A stretch of DNA of 64,000 nucleotides from CAYOOT01 sp964405665 (GTDB lineage: Bacteria; Bdellovibrionota_C; UBA2361; SZUA-149; CAZDWZ01): the NCBI GenBank assembly GCA_964405665.1, contig CAYOOT010000003.1, positions 19,039 to 83,038 on the forward strand. Direction: 5' to 3'. Below the pieces are notes generated by a model. The model had not been told where the DNA came from and did not search any database. It saw nothing but the letters and a program-made list of their open reading frames with translations. Positions 7,616 through 17,017 of this stretch are shown piece by piece. The position numbers were made by a program, and so were the translations under genes. The first letter of the stretch is position 1. The number at the start of each line of letters is the position of its first letter.

Positions 7616-8926
7616 ATGGATTTAATTATAGAAGTAGAAAGCACAGGCGAAATTGAACGAAATGTTAAAATCGAAGTTCCTCGTTCTGAATATAAAAAAG
7701 AATTTGATAAAGCATTACAAAGAGCAACGAATGTGGTTCAAGTAAAAGGTTTTCGTAAAGGAAAAGTACCACAGGCGATGCTCTTAAAAATGTATGGGGA
7801 ATCCATTCATTACGAAGTGCTAGACGATCTGACAATGAAAGCAATGCAAAAAGCTTTAGAAGAAAAGAAAATGAATGTCGTAGGACGACCTAAAGTTAGC
7901 TACGAAGACGAAAAAGATGAAAGCAAGAATTTAAAGATCAAAGCAGAGGTTCAAATTTTCCCCGAACCAAAAATCTCTGGCTACGAAAAACTTAAATTTT
8001 CCGTAGAACAAAGAAAAATTGATGATTCTGAATTGGAAAAAACAATAGAAAATCTTAGGGATTATCAAGCTAACTATCAACCCGCAGAAGGAAAAATTGT
8101 TGTAGAAAATGGCGATATTGCGCTGCTTGATGTTCATCTGACAGACAAAGACGCCAAGACTCAACATCTTCATGACAGGAAGGTAGAAGTAGGTAAGGGA
8201 CTTTGGCCTAAGGAAGTTGAAGCAGCTTTGTTGGGAATGAAATTGGACCAAGAAAAAGAAGTTGTAGTAAATAATGCCAAAGAAGATGCCGGCAAAGATT
8301 CCACGGAAGAATCGAAAACAACAACATTTCACCTAAAACTAAAAGCTATAGAAACAAAAAAACTACCTGAACTCACAGATGAGTTTGCTAAAAATTCCGG
8401 CATGGCGGAAACCATGGAGGAGTTGAGAAAAAAACTAAAGGATGATTTGGAAAAAAATTGTTCCAAGGAAAATGAAGAGGCAAAAGAAAAAAAATTGTTG
8501 GAAGTTTTAATCGAAAAAAATCCTTTTACTCTTCCACAAGATTTAATTGATTTTGAAATTAGAAATCTTCTTTTTCAAATGGGAGTTTTGAGTCCGAAAA
8601 ATAAGAAATCTTTCGATTTAAGTATGGAACCTTTTAGAGGTCGCTTGGGTGAACAGGCAGAATATAAAGCAAGAAGTGCCATTATTTTAGATAATATTCT
8701 CAAACAAGAAGGATTTAATCCTTCAAGAGAAGATATCGAGCTTTGGATTAATGATTCTTTTGAGAAATGGGGTTATAAAAACAAGGAAGATTTCGAGAAA
8801 GATTTGGATTTTCCAAACGATCTCGATAGATTAAAAATTATTATGGGCCGCGATAGCATTTTGAAAAAACTATTGTCACAAGCAAAAATAACTGAGACAG
8901 TAAAAACTGCTAAAGAGCAAGATTAA
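7616..8926 (+). CDS. tig: Trigger factor (ribosome-associated chaperone)
   Basis: Trigger factor binds ribosomal protein L23 at the exit tunnel and shields nascent chains. The 436-residue sequence has the N-terminal ribosome-binding signature GFRKGKVP (45-52). A central FKBP-like PPIase domain follows at about residues 150-245, starting near NGDIALLDVHLTDKD, and a long charged helical C-terminal chaperone region ends in NDLDRLKIIMGRDSILKKLL. Length is normal. The ATG at 7616 follows AAAGTAGG. It is the first gene of the tig-clpP-clpX-lon run, 27 bases before clpP, with which it is probably co-transcribed. Confidence 0.95.
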   Translation: MDLIIEVESTGEIERNVKIEVPRSEYKKEFDKALQRATNVVQVKGFRKGKVPQAMLLKMYGESIHYEVLDDLTMKAMQKALEEKKMNVVGRPKVSYEDEKDESKNLKIKAEVQIFPEPKISGYEKLKFSVEQRKIDDSELEKTIENLRDYQANYQPAEGKIVVENGDIALLDVHLTDKDAKTQHLHDRKVEVGKGLWPKEVEAALLGMKLDQEKEVVVNNAKEDAGKDSTEESKTTTFHLKLKAIETKKLPELTDEFAKNSGMAETMEELRKKLKDDLEKNCSKENEEAKEKKLLEVLIEKNPFTLPQDLIDFEIRNLLFQMGVLSPKNKKSFDLSMEPFRGRLGEQAEYKARSAIILDNILKQEGFNPSREDIELWINDSFEKWGYKNKEDFEKDLDFPNDLDRLKIIMGRDSILKKLLSQAKITETVKTAKEQD

Positions 8927-8953
8927 TACCTTTTTTAAAAGGGAGAATGCAAA

Positions 8954-9559
8954 ATGACACAGTATGTTCCATACGTAATTGAACAAACCGGAAGAGGGGA
9001 AAGATCTTATGATATTTACTCTAGGCTTCTAAAAGACAGAATAATATTTCTGGGTTCTCAGGTAAATGATGCTGTAGCAAATGTTATTACTGCACAAATG
9101 CTTTTTCTTGAAAGTGACGATCCTGAAAAAGACATATTCTTTTACATCAATTCTCCTGGTGGATCGGTTACTGCAGGCATGGCGATTTATGATACAATGC
9201 AATATATTTCCCCAGATGTATCTACAGTTTGTATCGGCCAAGCTGCCAGTATGGGTGCTTTATTGCTTTGTGCGGGAGCTAAAGGCAAGAGAGTAGCATT
9301 GAAACATTCTCGAATTATGATCCATCAACCTCTCGGTGGATTTCAAGGTCAAGTATCTGATGTCCAAATTCATGCTGAAGAAATGATTCGCATGAAACAA
9401 GAGCTGAATGAAATTATGGCCGGACATTGTGGACAAACTGTTGAACGATTGCACAAAGATACCGACCGCGATAATTTTATGTCTGCAATTGATGCCAAGG
9501 AATATGGCTTGATTGATACTGTGGTCACCAAACGTCCAATTCCGATAAAACCTTTGTAG
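8954..9559 (+). CDS. clpP: ATP-dependent Clp protease proteolytic subunit ClpP
   Basis: The serine-peptidase core of ClpXP: 14 subunits form a barrel that degrades substrates unfolded by ClpX. The catalytic triad is complete: Ser99 in [11 protein letters not shown], His124 in IMIHQPLGG, and Asp173 in TDRDNFMS. The N-terminal [18 protein letters not shown] and [18 protein letters not shown] segments are canonical. Length of 201 residues is normal. GGGAG about 9 bases upstream supports the ATG at 8954. It follows tig by 27 bases. Confidence 0.98.
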   Translation: MTQYVPYVIEQTGRGERSYDIYSRLLKDRIIFLGSQVNDAVANVITAQMLFLESDDPEKDIFFYINSPGGSVTAGMAIYDTMQYISPDVSTVCIGQAASMGALLLCAGAKGKRVALKHSRIMIHQPLGGFQGQVSDVQIHAEEMIRMKQELNEIMAGHCGQTVERLHKDTDRDNFMSAIDAKEYGLIDTVVTKRPIPIKPL

Positions 9560-9646
9560 AAGTTACGAAAAGCCTACAAATTATCGCTGTAAACTAGTGC
9601 TTTGTATCTAGCTTATTCTTTGTAATTATTGATTTTTTAGTAAAAC

Positions 9647-9675
9647 TTGTTTCATTTAACTTGAATAATTATAAT
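9647..9675 (+). promoter_or_regulatory. Probable sigma-70-type promoter for clpX
   Basis: TTGTTT at 9647-9652, a 17-base spacer, then a perfect TATAAT at 9670-9675, about 80 bases before the clpX GTG. The 195-base clpP-clpX gap also makes a separate promoter likely. No CIRCE-type inverted repeat is seen. Confidence 0.5.
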
Positions 9676-9754
9676 TTACTTTACAAGCGTCAGATTTTTA
9701 GTGAGAGTGCATAACAAAGTTATATAAATTGTTTCATATGTTGAGGGTATAACT

Positions 9755-11005
9755 GTGGCAAAAAGTATTGAAAGAAGTGGGACTGGTTTATCTTGTAGTT
9801 TCTGCGGAACTTCACAAGAAGAAGTAAGAAAGCTGATAGCGGGACCGGGCGTTTATATCTGTGATCAATGTATTGACCTGTGTAACGATATTATTATTGA
9901 TGAAGCTGAAAATCCTAATGCCAATAGCAAATTTAATCAGTTACCAAAGCCTCGAGAAATAAAAGCATTTCTTGATGAATTCGTAATCGGTCAAGAAAGA
10001 GCAAAAAAAGTATTATCTGTTGCAGTTTATAATCATTATAAACGTATTGAAGAAAAGTCCAACAAGAAAGCAGAAGTTGAAATTTCAAAATCCAATATAC
10101 TTTTAATCGGACCAACAGGTTCTGGAAAAACATTATTAGCAAGAACTTTGGCCCGAATGCTGGATGTGCCTTTTACAATGGCTGACGCAACAAATCTGAC
10201 TGAAGCAGGCTATGTTGGTGAAGACGTTGAAAATATTATTCTTAATCTAGTGCAAGCTGCAGACTACGATATTGAAAAAGCTCAAAGAGGTATTGTCTAT
10301 ATTGATGAGATAGATAAGATTTCTAAAAAATCTGAAAACCCATCAATTACCAGAGACGTTTCCGGAGAAGGTGTGCAACAAGCATTATTAAAAATCCTTG
10401 AAGGAACTAAAGCTAGTATTCCTCCCAAAGGTGGAAGAAAACATCCTCAACAAGACTATCTGCAAATAGATACTACCAATATTTTGTTTATCTGCGGAGG
10501 GGCCTTTATGGGCCTTGATGATATTATCAAAAGAAGAACTAGGGGAAATTCTCTAGGATTTTCTGCTGATGTGCAAACTAAAATAAAAAGCTCAAAAATA
10601 GTTGCCGAAGTTCAACCTGAGGATCTATTGAAATTTGGTTTAATCCCGGAATTTATCGGCAGACTTCCTGTGATTGCCTCCTTACAAGAACTTAATGAGC
10701 AAACTTTGGTACAAATACTTACTGAACCAAAAAATGCATTGGCCAGACAATATCAAAGATTATTTGATATGGAAAATGTTAAGCTTAGGTTTACTGATGA
10801 CTCAATAAAAGCAATTGCCAAAAAAGCATTACAACGAAAACTTGGTGCAAGAGGTTTACGTTCAATTCTGGAAGAAGTGATGTTGGAGCTAATGTACGAT
10901 GTTCCTTCTCAGTCTGATATTAAAGAAATTGTTGTTTCAGAAGATACCATTAACAGAGGTGAGCAACCGTTGTTGGTATATGAACATAAAGCTGAAAGCG
11001 CTTAG
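9755..11005 (+). CDS. clpX: ATP-dependent Clp protease ATP-binding subunit ClpX
   Basis: The AAA+ unfoldase partner of ClpP. The N-terminal zinc-binding domain has the four cysteines in CSFC (14, 17) and CDQC (36, 39 approximately). The AAA+ module has Walker A GPTGSGKT (119-126), Walker [10 protein letters not shown], the pore-loop and sensor segments [12 protein letters not shown] and RTRGNSLGF, and the ClpP-binding [11 protein letters not shown] region (the IGF-type loop lies near GLIPEF). Length is normal at 416 residues. The start is a GTG at 9755, 7 bases after GAGGG. Confidence 0.97.
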   Translation: MAKSIERSGTGLSCSFCGTSQEEVRKLIAGPGVYICDQCIDLCNDIIIDEAENPNANSKFNQLPKPREIKAFLDEFVIGQERAKKVLSVAVYNHYKRIEEKSNKKAEVEISKSNILLIGPTGSGKTLLARTLARMLDVPFTMADATNLTEAGYVGEDVENIILNLVQAADYDIEKAQRGIVYIDEIDKISKKSENPSITRDVSGEGVQQALLKILEGTKASIPPKGGRKHPQQDYLQIDTTNILFICGGAFMGLDDIIKRRTRGNSLGFSADVQTKIKSSKIVAEVQPEDLLKFGLIPEFIGRLPVIASLQELNEQTLVQILTEPKNALARQYQRLFDMENVKLRFTDDSIKAIAKKALQRKLGARGLRSILEEVMLELMYDVPSQSDIKEIVVSEDTINRGEQPLLVYEHKAESA

Positions 11006-11035
11006 AATAGAACGTAATTTAAAGCATAAAACGTC

Positions 11036-11056
11036 GGAGCGCGGACTTTAGTCCGC
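11036..11056. repeat. Palindromic 21-mer (GCGGACTTTAGTCCGC element)
   Basis: This 21-base sequence is identical to the left arm of the inverted pair at 26508-26562. The core GCGGACTTTAGTCCGC is itself a hairpin. It follows clpX by about 30 bases and could act as a transcript 3' hairpin. Confidence 0.75.
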
Positions 11057-11262
11057 TTATATCCAAATATTTTAGTATAGCTGAATAGAAATGTTTAGCA
11101 TTAGTCTGAGCTCCGTACGTTTCGTAGGACACACGAAAATTTTAAAACACGCTCCACATTCCCCAGGAAAACCATTGGGTATTTGTATTTCACCTTTTTA
11201 GTTCTTATATCAACTAAAGAATATTAATGACTTTGTCGTCTGAAGTTGCATCTAAATTATTG

Positions 11263-11293
11263 ATTGCTACAAGCCAATTATTGCTGTAGCAAT
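11263..11293. promoter_or_regulatory. Interrupted dyad upstream of lon
   Basis: ATTGCTAC (11263-11270) and GTAGCAAT (11286-11293) form perfect 8-base arms separated by 15 bases, 43 bases before the lon ATG. It has the shape of an operator or leader hairpin. It does not match the CIRCE consensus. The role is a guess. Confidence 0.3.
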
Positions 11294-11335
11294 ATTAATA
11301 ATGAATATAAACATTTAAATGGTGTTTTCTGATTT

Positions 11336-13783
11336 ATGAGTGAGCAAAAATATAACCCAGTTCCGCTATTAGCACTAAGAGATATTATTATTTTCCCGCA
11401 AATGGTGGTTCCTCTGTTTGTCGGTAGAGAAAAAAGCGTTCGCGCGTTAGAAGAAGCAGAAAGGTTAAAAAAACCAATTATGCTTGCTGCTCAAAAAGAC
11501 GCCAAAACTCATCATCCCGGACCGGGAGATATTTTTGAAATCGGCACTCTAGGAGACATCATGCAAATGATGAAACTTGCTGATGGCACAGTAAAAGTTT
11601 TAGTTGAAGGCAAAAAAAGAGCAAAAATTGATCGCTATTTAGAAACCGATGATTACTTCTTGGTAGATGTCTCCGAACTTCCAGAAATTGCCGAAATCAC
11701 ACCGGAAGTTAAAGGCTTAATGCGCTCTGTAACTTCATCTTTTGAAACGTATGTAAAACTTGGAAAAAAGATTACTCCAGAAATGATTCATCAGATCAAT
11801 GCAATCGAAGATCCTTTTCGTTTAGCTGATGCTGTGATTGTGCATTTAAATATTAAGCTTGAAGAAAAGCAAGAAATTTTGGAAACAAACGATGCTGGCC
11901 AAAGATTAGAAAAAATCTATAGCCACATGAAATCGGAAATTGAAATTCTTCAAGTAGAAAAAAGAATTCGTACTCGTGTTAAGAAACAGATGGAAAAAAC
12001 TCAGAAGGAATATTACCTTAACGAGCAAATGCGAGCGATTCAAAAAGAACTGGGAGAAAAAGACGATTTCCGCAATGAGATCCAAGAGCTTGATGATAAG
12101 TTAAAAGCCAAAGACATGCCCGAAGAAGCGCGAGATAAGACAGAAAAAGAAATCCGTAAACTTAAAATGATGTCCCCAATGTCAGCGGAAGCAACCGTAG
12201 TTAGAAATTACGTCGATTGGATGTTAAGTTTACCTTGGAACGAATACTCCGATGATAAAATTGATATCAATGAGGCGGAAAAAGTTTTAGATGAAGATCA
12301 CTTTGGTTTATTTAAAGTAAAAGAAAGAATTCTAGAGCATCTTGCAGTGCATCAACTTGTGGGGAAAATTCGTGGACCGATTCTTTGTTTGGTTGGACCT
12401 CCGGGAGTTGGTAAAACTTCTTTAGGAAAATCCATTGCTAAAGCTACAGGAAGAGAGTTTGTTCGAGTCGCTCTTGGTGGCGTTAGAGATGAGGCAGAAA
12501 TCAGAGGACATCGCAGAACTTATATCGGTGCGCTTCCTGGGAAATTAATTCAGTCTCTAAAAAAAGCTGGGAAAAGTAATCCTGTGTTTTTATTGGATGA
12601 AATTGATAAAATGTCACAAGATTTTAGAGGAGATCCTTCTTCTGCTTTCTTGGAAGTTTTGGATCCGGAACAGAATAACACTTTTAATGATCATTACATT
12701 GACGTTGATTATGATCTGTCCAAAGTAATGTTTATTACTACTGCCAACTACGAACAAAACATTCCCCGTCCGTTATGGGACAGAATGGAAGTAATCAGAA
12801 TTGCTGGTTACACCGAGTTGGAAAAAATGGAAATTGCTAAAAAATATTTAATTCCAAAATCCTGTGAAAAAAACGGATTGAAACCAGAAAACATCAGTAT
12901 CGGTCATGATGCATTAAAGAGCATCGTTAGAAACTATACTAGAGAATCTGGAGTAAGAAGCCTGGAAAGAACTATTGATATGATCTGCCGAAAGGTTGCC
13001 GTAGAAATAGTTAAGAAAGGAAAAGACGCTACGCAGAAAATTAGTGATAGCAATATCGAGCGTTATTTAGGTGTTAAAATATTTAAATACGGAACACAAG
13101 AAAATGAAAATCAAGTTGGGACTACTACCGGCTTAGCTTGGACCGAAGTTGGTGGTGAATTGCTAGTAATTGAAGTAGCAATTGTTACCGGCGGTGGAAA
13201 ACTAATTATCACAGGTAAACTGGGAGAAGTAATGCAAGAATCAGCTCAAGCAGCGATGATGTATGTGCGCTCGCGGGCCAGTATCTTTGGATTACCAAAA
13301 GATTTTTATAACAAAATTGACATCCATATCCATGTTCCAGAAGGAGCTATTCCTAAAGACGGACCTTCTGCTGGGATTACCATGGTTACAGCAATCACTT
13401 CTGCCTTAACCGGTATTCCGGTAGATAAGAATGTTGCCATGACCGGTGAAGTAACCCTACGTGGTAGAGTGTTGCCTATTGGTGGATTAAAAGAAAAAAT
13501 CCTAGCTGCCCATCGCGGCGGAATAACCAGAATTATTATTCCTAAAGAAAACGAAAAAGATATTGAAGAAATACCAGCTTCAGTTAGAAAGGGAATTGAA
13601 ATAGTAACAGTGGAACATGTTGATCAGGTATTAAGAGAAGCTCTGGTAATTGAAGGGCATGTTGATTATCTGGCAAAAATTGATGAAGCAGCAACCCGCA
13701 ACGAAGATCTTTATACAAGGCCTGATTTGACTAAAAAGCCTAAGGAAGAAGATGTTTCTGCAGGGACTGTAGTTGCGCATTAG
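11336..13783 (+). CDS. lon: ATP-dependent protease Lon
   Basis: Lon degrades damaged and short-lived regulatory proteins as a cytoplasmic hexamer. The N-terminal LON substrate-binding domain starts with [23 protein letters not shown] and continues to about residue 200. A coiled-coil linker follows, then the AAA+ module with GPPGVGKT (354-361) and FLLDEIDKM. The protease domain has the Ser-Lys dyad Ser678 (DGPSAGITM) and Lys721 ([14 protein letters not shown]). Length of 815 residues is normal. The ATG at 11336 lacks a clear Shine-Dalgarno, but the protein starts where the family does. Confidence 0.97.
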   Translation: MSEQKYNPVPLLALRDIIIFPQMVVPLFVGREKSVRALEEAERLKKPIMLAAQKDAKTHHPGPGDIFEIGTLGDIMQMMKLADGTVKVLVEGKKRAKIDRYLETDDYFLVDVSELPEIAEITPEVKGLMRSVTSSFETYVKLGKKITPEMIHQINAIEDPFRLADAVIVHLNIKLEEKQEILETNDAGQRLEKIYSHMKSEIEILQVEKRIRTRVKKQMEKTQKEYYLNEQMRAIQKELGEKDDFRNEIQELDDKLKAKDMPEEARDKTEKEIRKLKMMSPMSAEATVVRNYVDWMLSLPWNEYSDDKIDINEAEKVLDEDHFGLFKVKERILEHLAVHQLVGKIRGPILCLVGPPGVGKTSLGKSIAKATGREFVRVALGGVRDEAEIRGHRRTYIGALPGKLIQSLKKAGKSNPVFLLDEIDKMSQDFRGDPSSAFLEVLDPEQNNTFNDHYIDVDYDLSKVMFITTANYEQNIPRPLWDRMEVIRIAGYTELEKMEIAKKYLIPKSCEKNGLKPENISIGHDALKSIVRNYTRESGVRSLERTIDMICRKVAVEIVKKGKDATQKISDSNIERYLGVKIFKYGTQENENQVGTTTGLAWTEVGGELLVIEVAIVTGGGKLIITGKLGEVMQESAQAAMMYVRSRASIFGLPKDFYNKIDIHIHVPEGAIPKDGPSAGITMVTAITSALTGIPVDKNVAMTGEVTLRGRVLPIGGLKEKILAAHRGGITRIIIPKENEKDIEEIPASVRKGIEIVTVEHVDQVLREALVIEGHVDYLAKIDEAATRNEDLYTRPDLTKKPKEEDVSAGTVVAH

Positions 13784-13801
13784 GAAGTGATGATTTTTTC
13801 T

Positions 13802-13941
13802 GGAGCGCGGACGTCCTCGTCCGCAGCCTGGAATACATTTCAGACAGAAGTCTCAAAGCTAATCGAAAAGTAAATTATTTTTTTCCATGAGGATTCTTAC
13901 TTTGCTTTATTCCAGGTTGCGGACGAGGACGTCCGAGCTCC
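13802..13941. repeat. 34-base inverted repeat between lon and the HD gene
   Basis: Arms 13802-13835 and 13908-13941 are inverted copies with two mismatches, separated by 72 bases of A+T-rich sequence. Each arm has an internal small palindrome (CGGACG...CGTCCG) and ends in GGAGC/GCTCC, as in the elements at 11036 and 26508. It sits exactly between the convergent 3' ends, where it may terminate transcription from both sides. Confidence 0.8.
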
Positions 13942-13953
13942 AGGATCTAAAAT

Positions 13954-15243
13954 TTATCTTTCCAATCCCAAATAACTCTTAATCTCAGCCGGAACGGTAA
14001 CCCATTCCCGTTTTTGGGTGGAAGCAGCTTGTAATTGACCAATTAAAGGCTCAATTTCACTTACTGGAACAATTTTTCCCGAATCAAGCATAATCGAAGG
14101 CGTTTGCTCTATTTTGCCACGGTGTGTGTCTGCATCTCGAACTAAAGCCACATAATATTTAGGATCAAAACCCAGTTTTATCGCTGCCTCCTGAGCTTTG
14201 TTGAGAATGGAATTATCGTCTCTAATTCTAATTGTTTTAAATAACACTCTATCTCTTAATCTTCTGGATAAGTCTGATAAAATTAGATCCTCCGAATGAC
14301 ACCATTTATTTAAGTGATACTGCCACCAGCTTTCTGTCATATTAAAAATTTCTTCTAGTGATAATTCATTAAAATAATCTTTGGAAGAGAGCACTGCAAG
14401 CATTGTTTCATCACAAAAAATTTTTAAGTTATTAAAATCAGAATTTGTGGCCAGCAAATCTCTAAGGCGAATAATAATATTCTGATTGAGGATATCGACA
14501 GCTTGAATCACACGATGCTGATAAATTTGGCGATACATGGAATCACGGGCAACAAAAAAGTGGGTGAGGGCATCCAATCTGCTTTCATGAAGGACTAAAT
14601 CTCCAGTGCTACTTAAGCGATAAGAATCAATTAAAGCGTTGACATTATACCGGCCGTAAGTAACGGCACACATCGTGCTATCGACAATTGCCCAATTTCC
14701 TCTGTCAGCATTCCAACCACCTCCGGAAATTATTGCCGAAGTCCAGGGTGGAAGATTTACATCTTCTTGGAGGACTTTTACTACAAGCTGGGGAAGCTGT
14801 GGATCGTATTTGGTTAAAATTGCATTCAGTTCATTATCATTTAAAATTATCCGCGCACTAATATCTTCGTGACTTCCGGACTTATTTTGCCTCCAAATTC
14901 TTTCAGCCATATGCGAACCAGGTGCAACATGACCGATGTCATGAAGTACTGCTGCCGCCGCAACTGCCTGCTGATATTTCTCAATTTGTTCTGGATAAAA
15001 GCGTTTTAAATGTGTCATCAAGCTGATCGCCAGATAAGCAACTCCCAAACTATGACCAAAGCGGCTATGTTCGGCAAACATATAAACTAATTTGGTATTA
15101 CCGGTTTGGCTAATATTTCTTAAGCGCTGCAGCCATTTGGTGTTAATCAACTCCAGCACTAATTTTTCCACTGGATCAGATTCATTAAAAATTAAAGTTC
15201 CATGGGCAACATCAGCAAAACTAACACTGGAAATTCTTTTCAT
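13954..15243 (-). CDS. HD-superfamily phosphohydrolase (COG1078-like)
   Basis: The 429-residue protein has the HD metal site: HSRFGHSLGVAYLA supplies the first His, LHDIGHVAPGSHMAE the central His-Asp, and later VDSTMCAVTYGRYN carries the expected downstream Asp. The N-terminal LVLELINTKWLQRLRNISQTG matches dNTP triphosphohydrolase-like HD proteins ('f.RL..I.Q.G'). The likely activity is on a nucleotide phosphoester, substrate unknown. It is downstream of, and 7 bases from, the RibBA-like gene on the same strand, so the two form an operon. Confidence 0.85.
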   Translation of the reverse strand: MKRISSVSFADVAHGTLIFNESDPVEKLVLELINTKWLQRLRNISQTGNTKLVYMFAEHSRFGHSLGVAYLAISLMTHLKRFYPEQIEKYQQAVAAAAVLHDIGHVAPGSHMAERIWRQNKSGSHEDISARIILNDNELNAILTKYDPQLPQLVVKVLQEDVNLPPWTSAIISGGGWNADRGNWAIVDSTMCAVTYGRYNVNALIDSYRLSSTGDLVLHESRLDALTHFFVARDSMYRQIYQHRVIQAVDILNQNIIIRLRDLLATNSDFNNLKIFCDETMLAVLSSKDYFNELSLEEIFNMTESWWQYHLNKWCHSEDLILSDLSRRLRDRVLFKTIRIRDDNSILNKAQEAAIKLGFDPKYYVALVRDADTHRGKIEQTPSIMLDSGKIVPVSEIEPLIGQLQAASTQKREWVTVPAEIKSYLGLER

Positions 15244-15250
15244 AGCATTC

Positions 15251-16354
15251 CTAGATATTCAAGGGATAACGCTTGACGATCTTTAAGTTAAAAGCATCAA
15301 GTCCCAAATAATCTTTGGCCGAACTGCTGATTAGTTCGATTAATTTCACACCAAGAGCAGAAAGTATTTGTGAACCTACGCCATTTTCTCGAAGAGCAAT
15401 ATCTAAACTTTGGGTTTTGGTTTTATTTTTAATTTTTTTTATTTGCTGAGCCAAATAATCACTTTTGCTTTGTCTGATATAAAGAAAAATTCCTTTTCCT
15501 CTTTTATCGATTTGTTCCAGGGCCTTCGTAATTTTATTATTCAGTGTAATATCGTTTAAAGAAAACAGATCATCAAACTTATTCTCAGCATGCACTCTTA
15601 CTAAGATTGCTTCAGCTGATTGTGGATCAATTTCTCCTTTAACTAAAGCCAGATGTTCATTGCCATCAACTTGAGATTTAAAACAAAAAGCCTTAAACGA
15701 ACCTGCAGATTTTGTCGGCAAGTTGGCTTCAGCAATTTTTTCCACAATAGTTTCGGTGCTTAATCGATACTTGATAATATCTAGCATACTGATGCTAGAT
15801 ATATTTAGCTTTTCAACAAGTTTTTTTAATTCTTTTTCTGATTGAAACTCTCCTTTTTGATTTAAGCAGTGAGAATAAGCAGCAACTTGAGGAAGGCCGG
15901 CTAAAGTCATTAAATCAGAAGTAGCTTCAGCAACATCAGTAAAAATTAGTACTCCGCCTTTTCTGGCATGGACAGGAAAAATATGTCCGGGAGTAACTAA
16001 ATCCAACTTGGGATCCTTGGTGCAAGCCAGCACATTTAAGGTAATAGCTCGGTCAGCCGCACTAATTCCGGTACTCACTCCTTTTCTTGCTTCAACACTG
16101 ACAGTAAAATTACTTTCGGCAATCCCTTTTTCCTTAATCATGGGTTGTAGTCCCAGTTCTTTAATTCTGGAATCTGAGACAGAGGCACAAATTACACCTT
16201 TTGCTTCATTTACTAAATCACAAATAATATTTTCAGTAATTTTATAAGCTGAAGTAAAAAGATATCCTTTGACCACTGGACCTAAATTGTCCTTTAAGAG
16301 GACAAGCTTATTTTTCTTTAATTCCTTGATTACTTGGGTAATATGACTCTCCAT
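15251..16354 (-). CDS. RibBA-like protein lacking catalytic residues in both halves
   Basis: The 367-residue protein aligns along bifunctional riboflavin-biosynthesis RibBA. The N-terminal DHBP-synthase fold is clear from TGISAADRAITL (95-106), PGHIFPVHARKGGVL (122-136) and SDLMTLAGLP. However, the metal/substrate loop DDxDRENEGD is replaced by LLKDNLGPVVKG (19-30), the His of GHTEA is Val141, and the late catalytic Glu is His162. In the C-terminal GTP-cyclohydrolase-II-like half, LVRVHAENKFDDLFSLND lacks all zinc cysteines. Degenerate cyclohydrolase halves are known (RibBX-type fusions), but loss in both halves suggests a non-enzymatic or repurposed protein. Its start ATG at 16354 fits. It is co-oriented with the HD gene. 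Confidence 0.75.
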   Translation of the reverse strand: MESHITQVIKELKKNKLVLLKDNLGPVVKGYLFTSAYKITENIICDLVNEAKGVICASVSDSRIKELGLQPMIKEKGIAESNFTVSVEARKGVSTGISAADRAITLNVLACTKDPKLDLVTPGHIFPVHARKGGVLIFTDVAEATSDLMTLAGLPQVAAYSHCLNQKGEFQSEKELKKLVEKLNISSISMLDIIKYRLSTETIVEKIAEANLPTKSAGSFKAFCFKSQVDGNEHLALVKGEIDPQSAEAILVRVHAENKFDDLFSLNDITLNNKITKALEQIDKRGKGIFLYIRQSKSDYLAQQIKKIKNKTKTQSLDIALRENGVGSQILSALGVKLIELISSSAKDYLGLDAFNLKIVKRYPLNI

Positions 16355-16369
16355 TAGGAGAGTATATCT

Positions 16370-16864
16370 TTATTTAAACAAATGAATCAAGCGACCGATC
16401 AGGCTCTTATTTTCTGTATTTTTAAGGATTTGCTCTTCTATCGAATTGATTACAAAAGCTGTTTGTTTATTTTCCTGTGTCGCTAAAAAACCTTTATTCG
16501 GTTTTTGAACTTTTTCCCCAGTGCAATTTAATTTTTGTTCCGCATCAGGAGCTTGGCGATTGATTAATCTCCAAAAAGCATATCTTCCGCAAGCAGATAC
16601 AAAGGAACAATTAATGAAAAAAAGATTATTCTCCAATGAGCAATAAGCTTTTATTTCATAATCTTTTTCCAGATCAAGAATAAAATGTGTGTTGAGAATT
16701 TTTTGCCATTCCTTTTTTGCGCGATAAGCAGAAATTTGATCACCAAATTTTCCGATTAGGGTTATTCCTTCAGCGTCATAAATTAAACCGTTTTTTGCTT
16801 TTTTGATATCGACATTAGTAAAACTAAATTCAGTAGGAATGCTGCTTTGTGAATTTAATGACAT
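16370..16864 (-). CDS. Hypothetical protein (164 residues)
   Basis: I do not recognise the family. The protein is soluble by composition, with a mixed N-terminal part (YDAEGITLIGKFGDQISAYRAKKEWQKIL) whose halves suggest an alpha/beta domain, six cysteines including YCSLENN and SACGRYAFW, and a charged C-terminus. The frame opens with a TTG at 16870, but ATG at 16864 is the better start. It is upstream of the RibBA-like gene on the same strand with a 15-base gap, so it could be the first gene of that operon. Confidence 0.6.
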   Translation of the reverse strand: MSLNSQSSIPTEFSFTNVDIKKAKNGLIYDAEGITLIGKFGDQISAYRAKKEWQKILNTHFILDLEKDYEIKAYCSLENNLFFINCSFVSACGRYAFWRLINRQAPDAEQKLNCTGEKVQKPNKGFLATQENKQTAFVINSIEEQILKNTENKSLIGRLIHLFK

Positions 16865-16970
16865 ATGCAATAAAACCTTATAAAAAACTTTTTATCTCAA
16901 CCCCTTGAGGGATCCGGGCTTACTTCAATTATCGTCTGATATTTAGAGTGTCTTTAATTATATTTTGGTA

Positions 16971-16976
16971 TATAAT
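16971..16976 (+). promoter_or_regulatory. Possible -10 box upstream of the beta-helix protein gene
   Basis: A perfect TATAAT lies 42 bases before the ATG at 17018 in the divergent intergenic gap. The -35 region (about 16948-16953, GTGTCT) is poor, so this is a weak call. Confidence 0.3.
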
Positions 16977-17017
16977 ATTACTAGAATACTTATTTTATTT
17001 TTAAAGATTTTTTGTTT

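Larger units (their letters stand above)
11006..11335. other. 330-base gap between clpX and lon
   Basis: No credible gene. It holds one copy of a 21-base palindromic element (11036-11056), a short A+T-rich stretch, an interrupted dyad near the lon start (11263-11293), and a region 11108-11160 with GAGCTCC and CGCTCC ends that looks like a degenerate copy of the same element family. Confidence 0.6.

Noticed and set aside
9560..9754. Heat-shock CIRCE element before clpX
   Set aside because: No TTAGCACTC/GAGTGCTAA pair is present; only a sigma-70-like promoter is visible.
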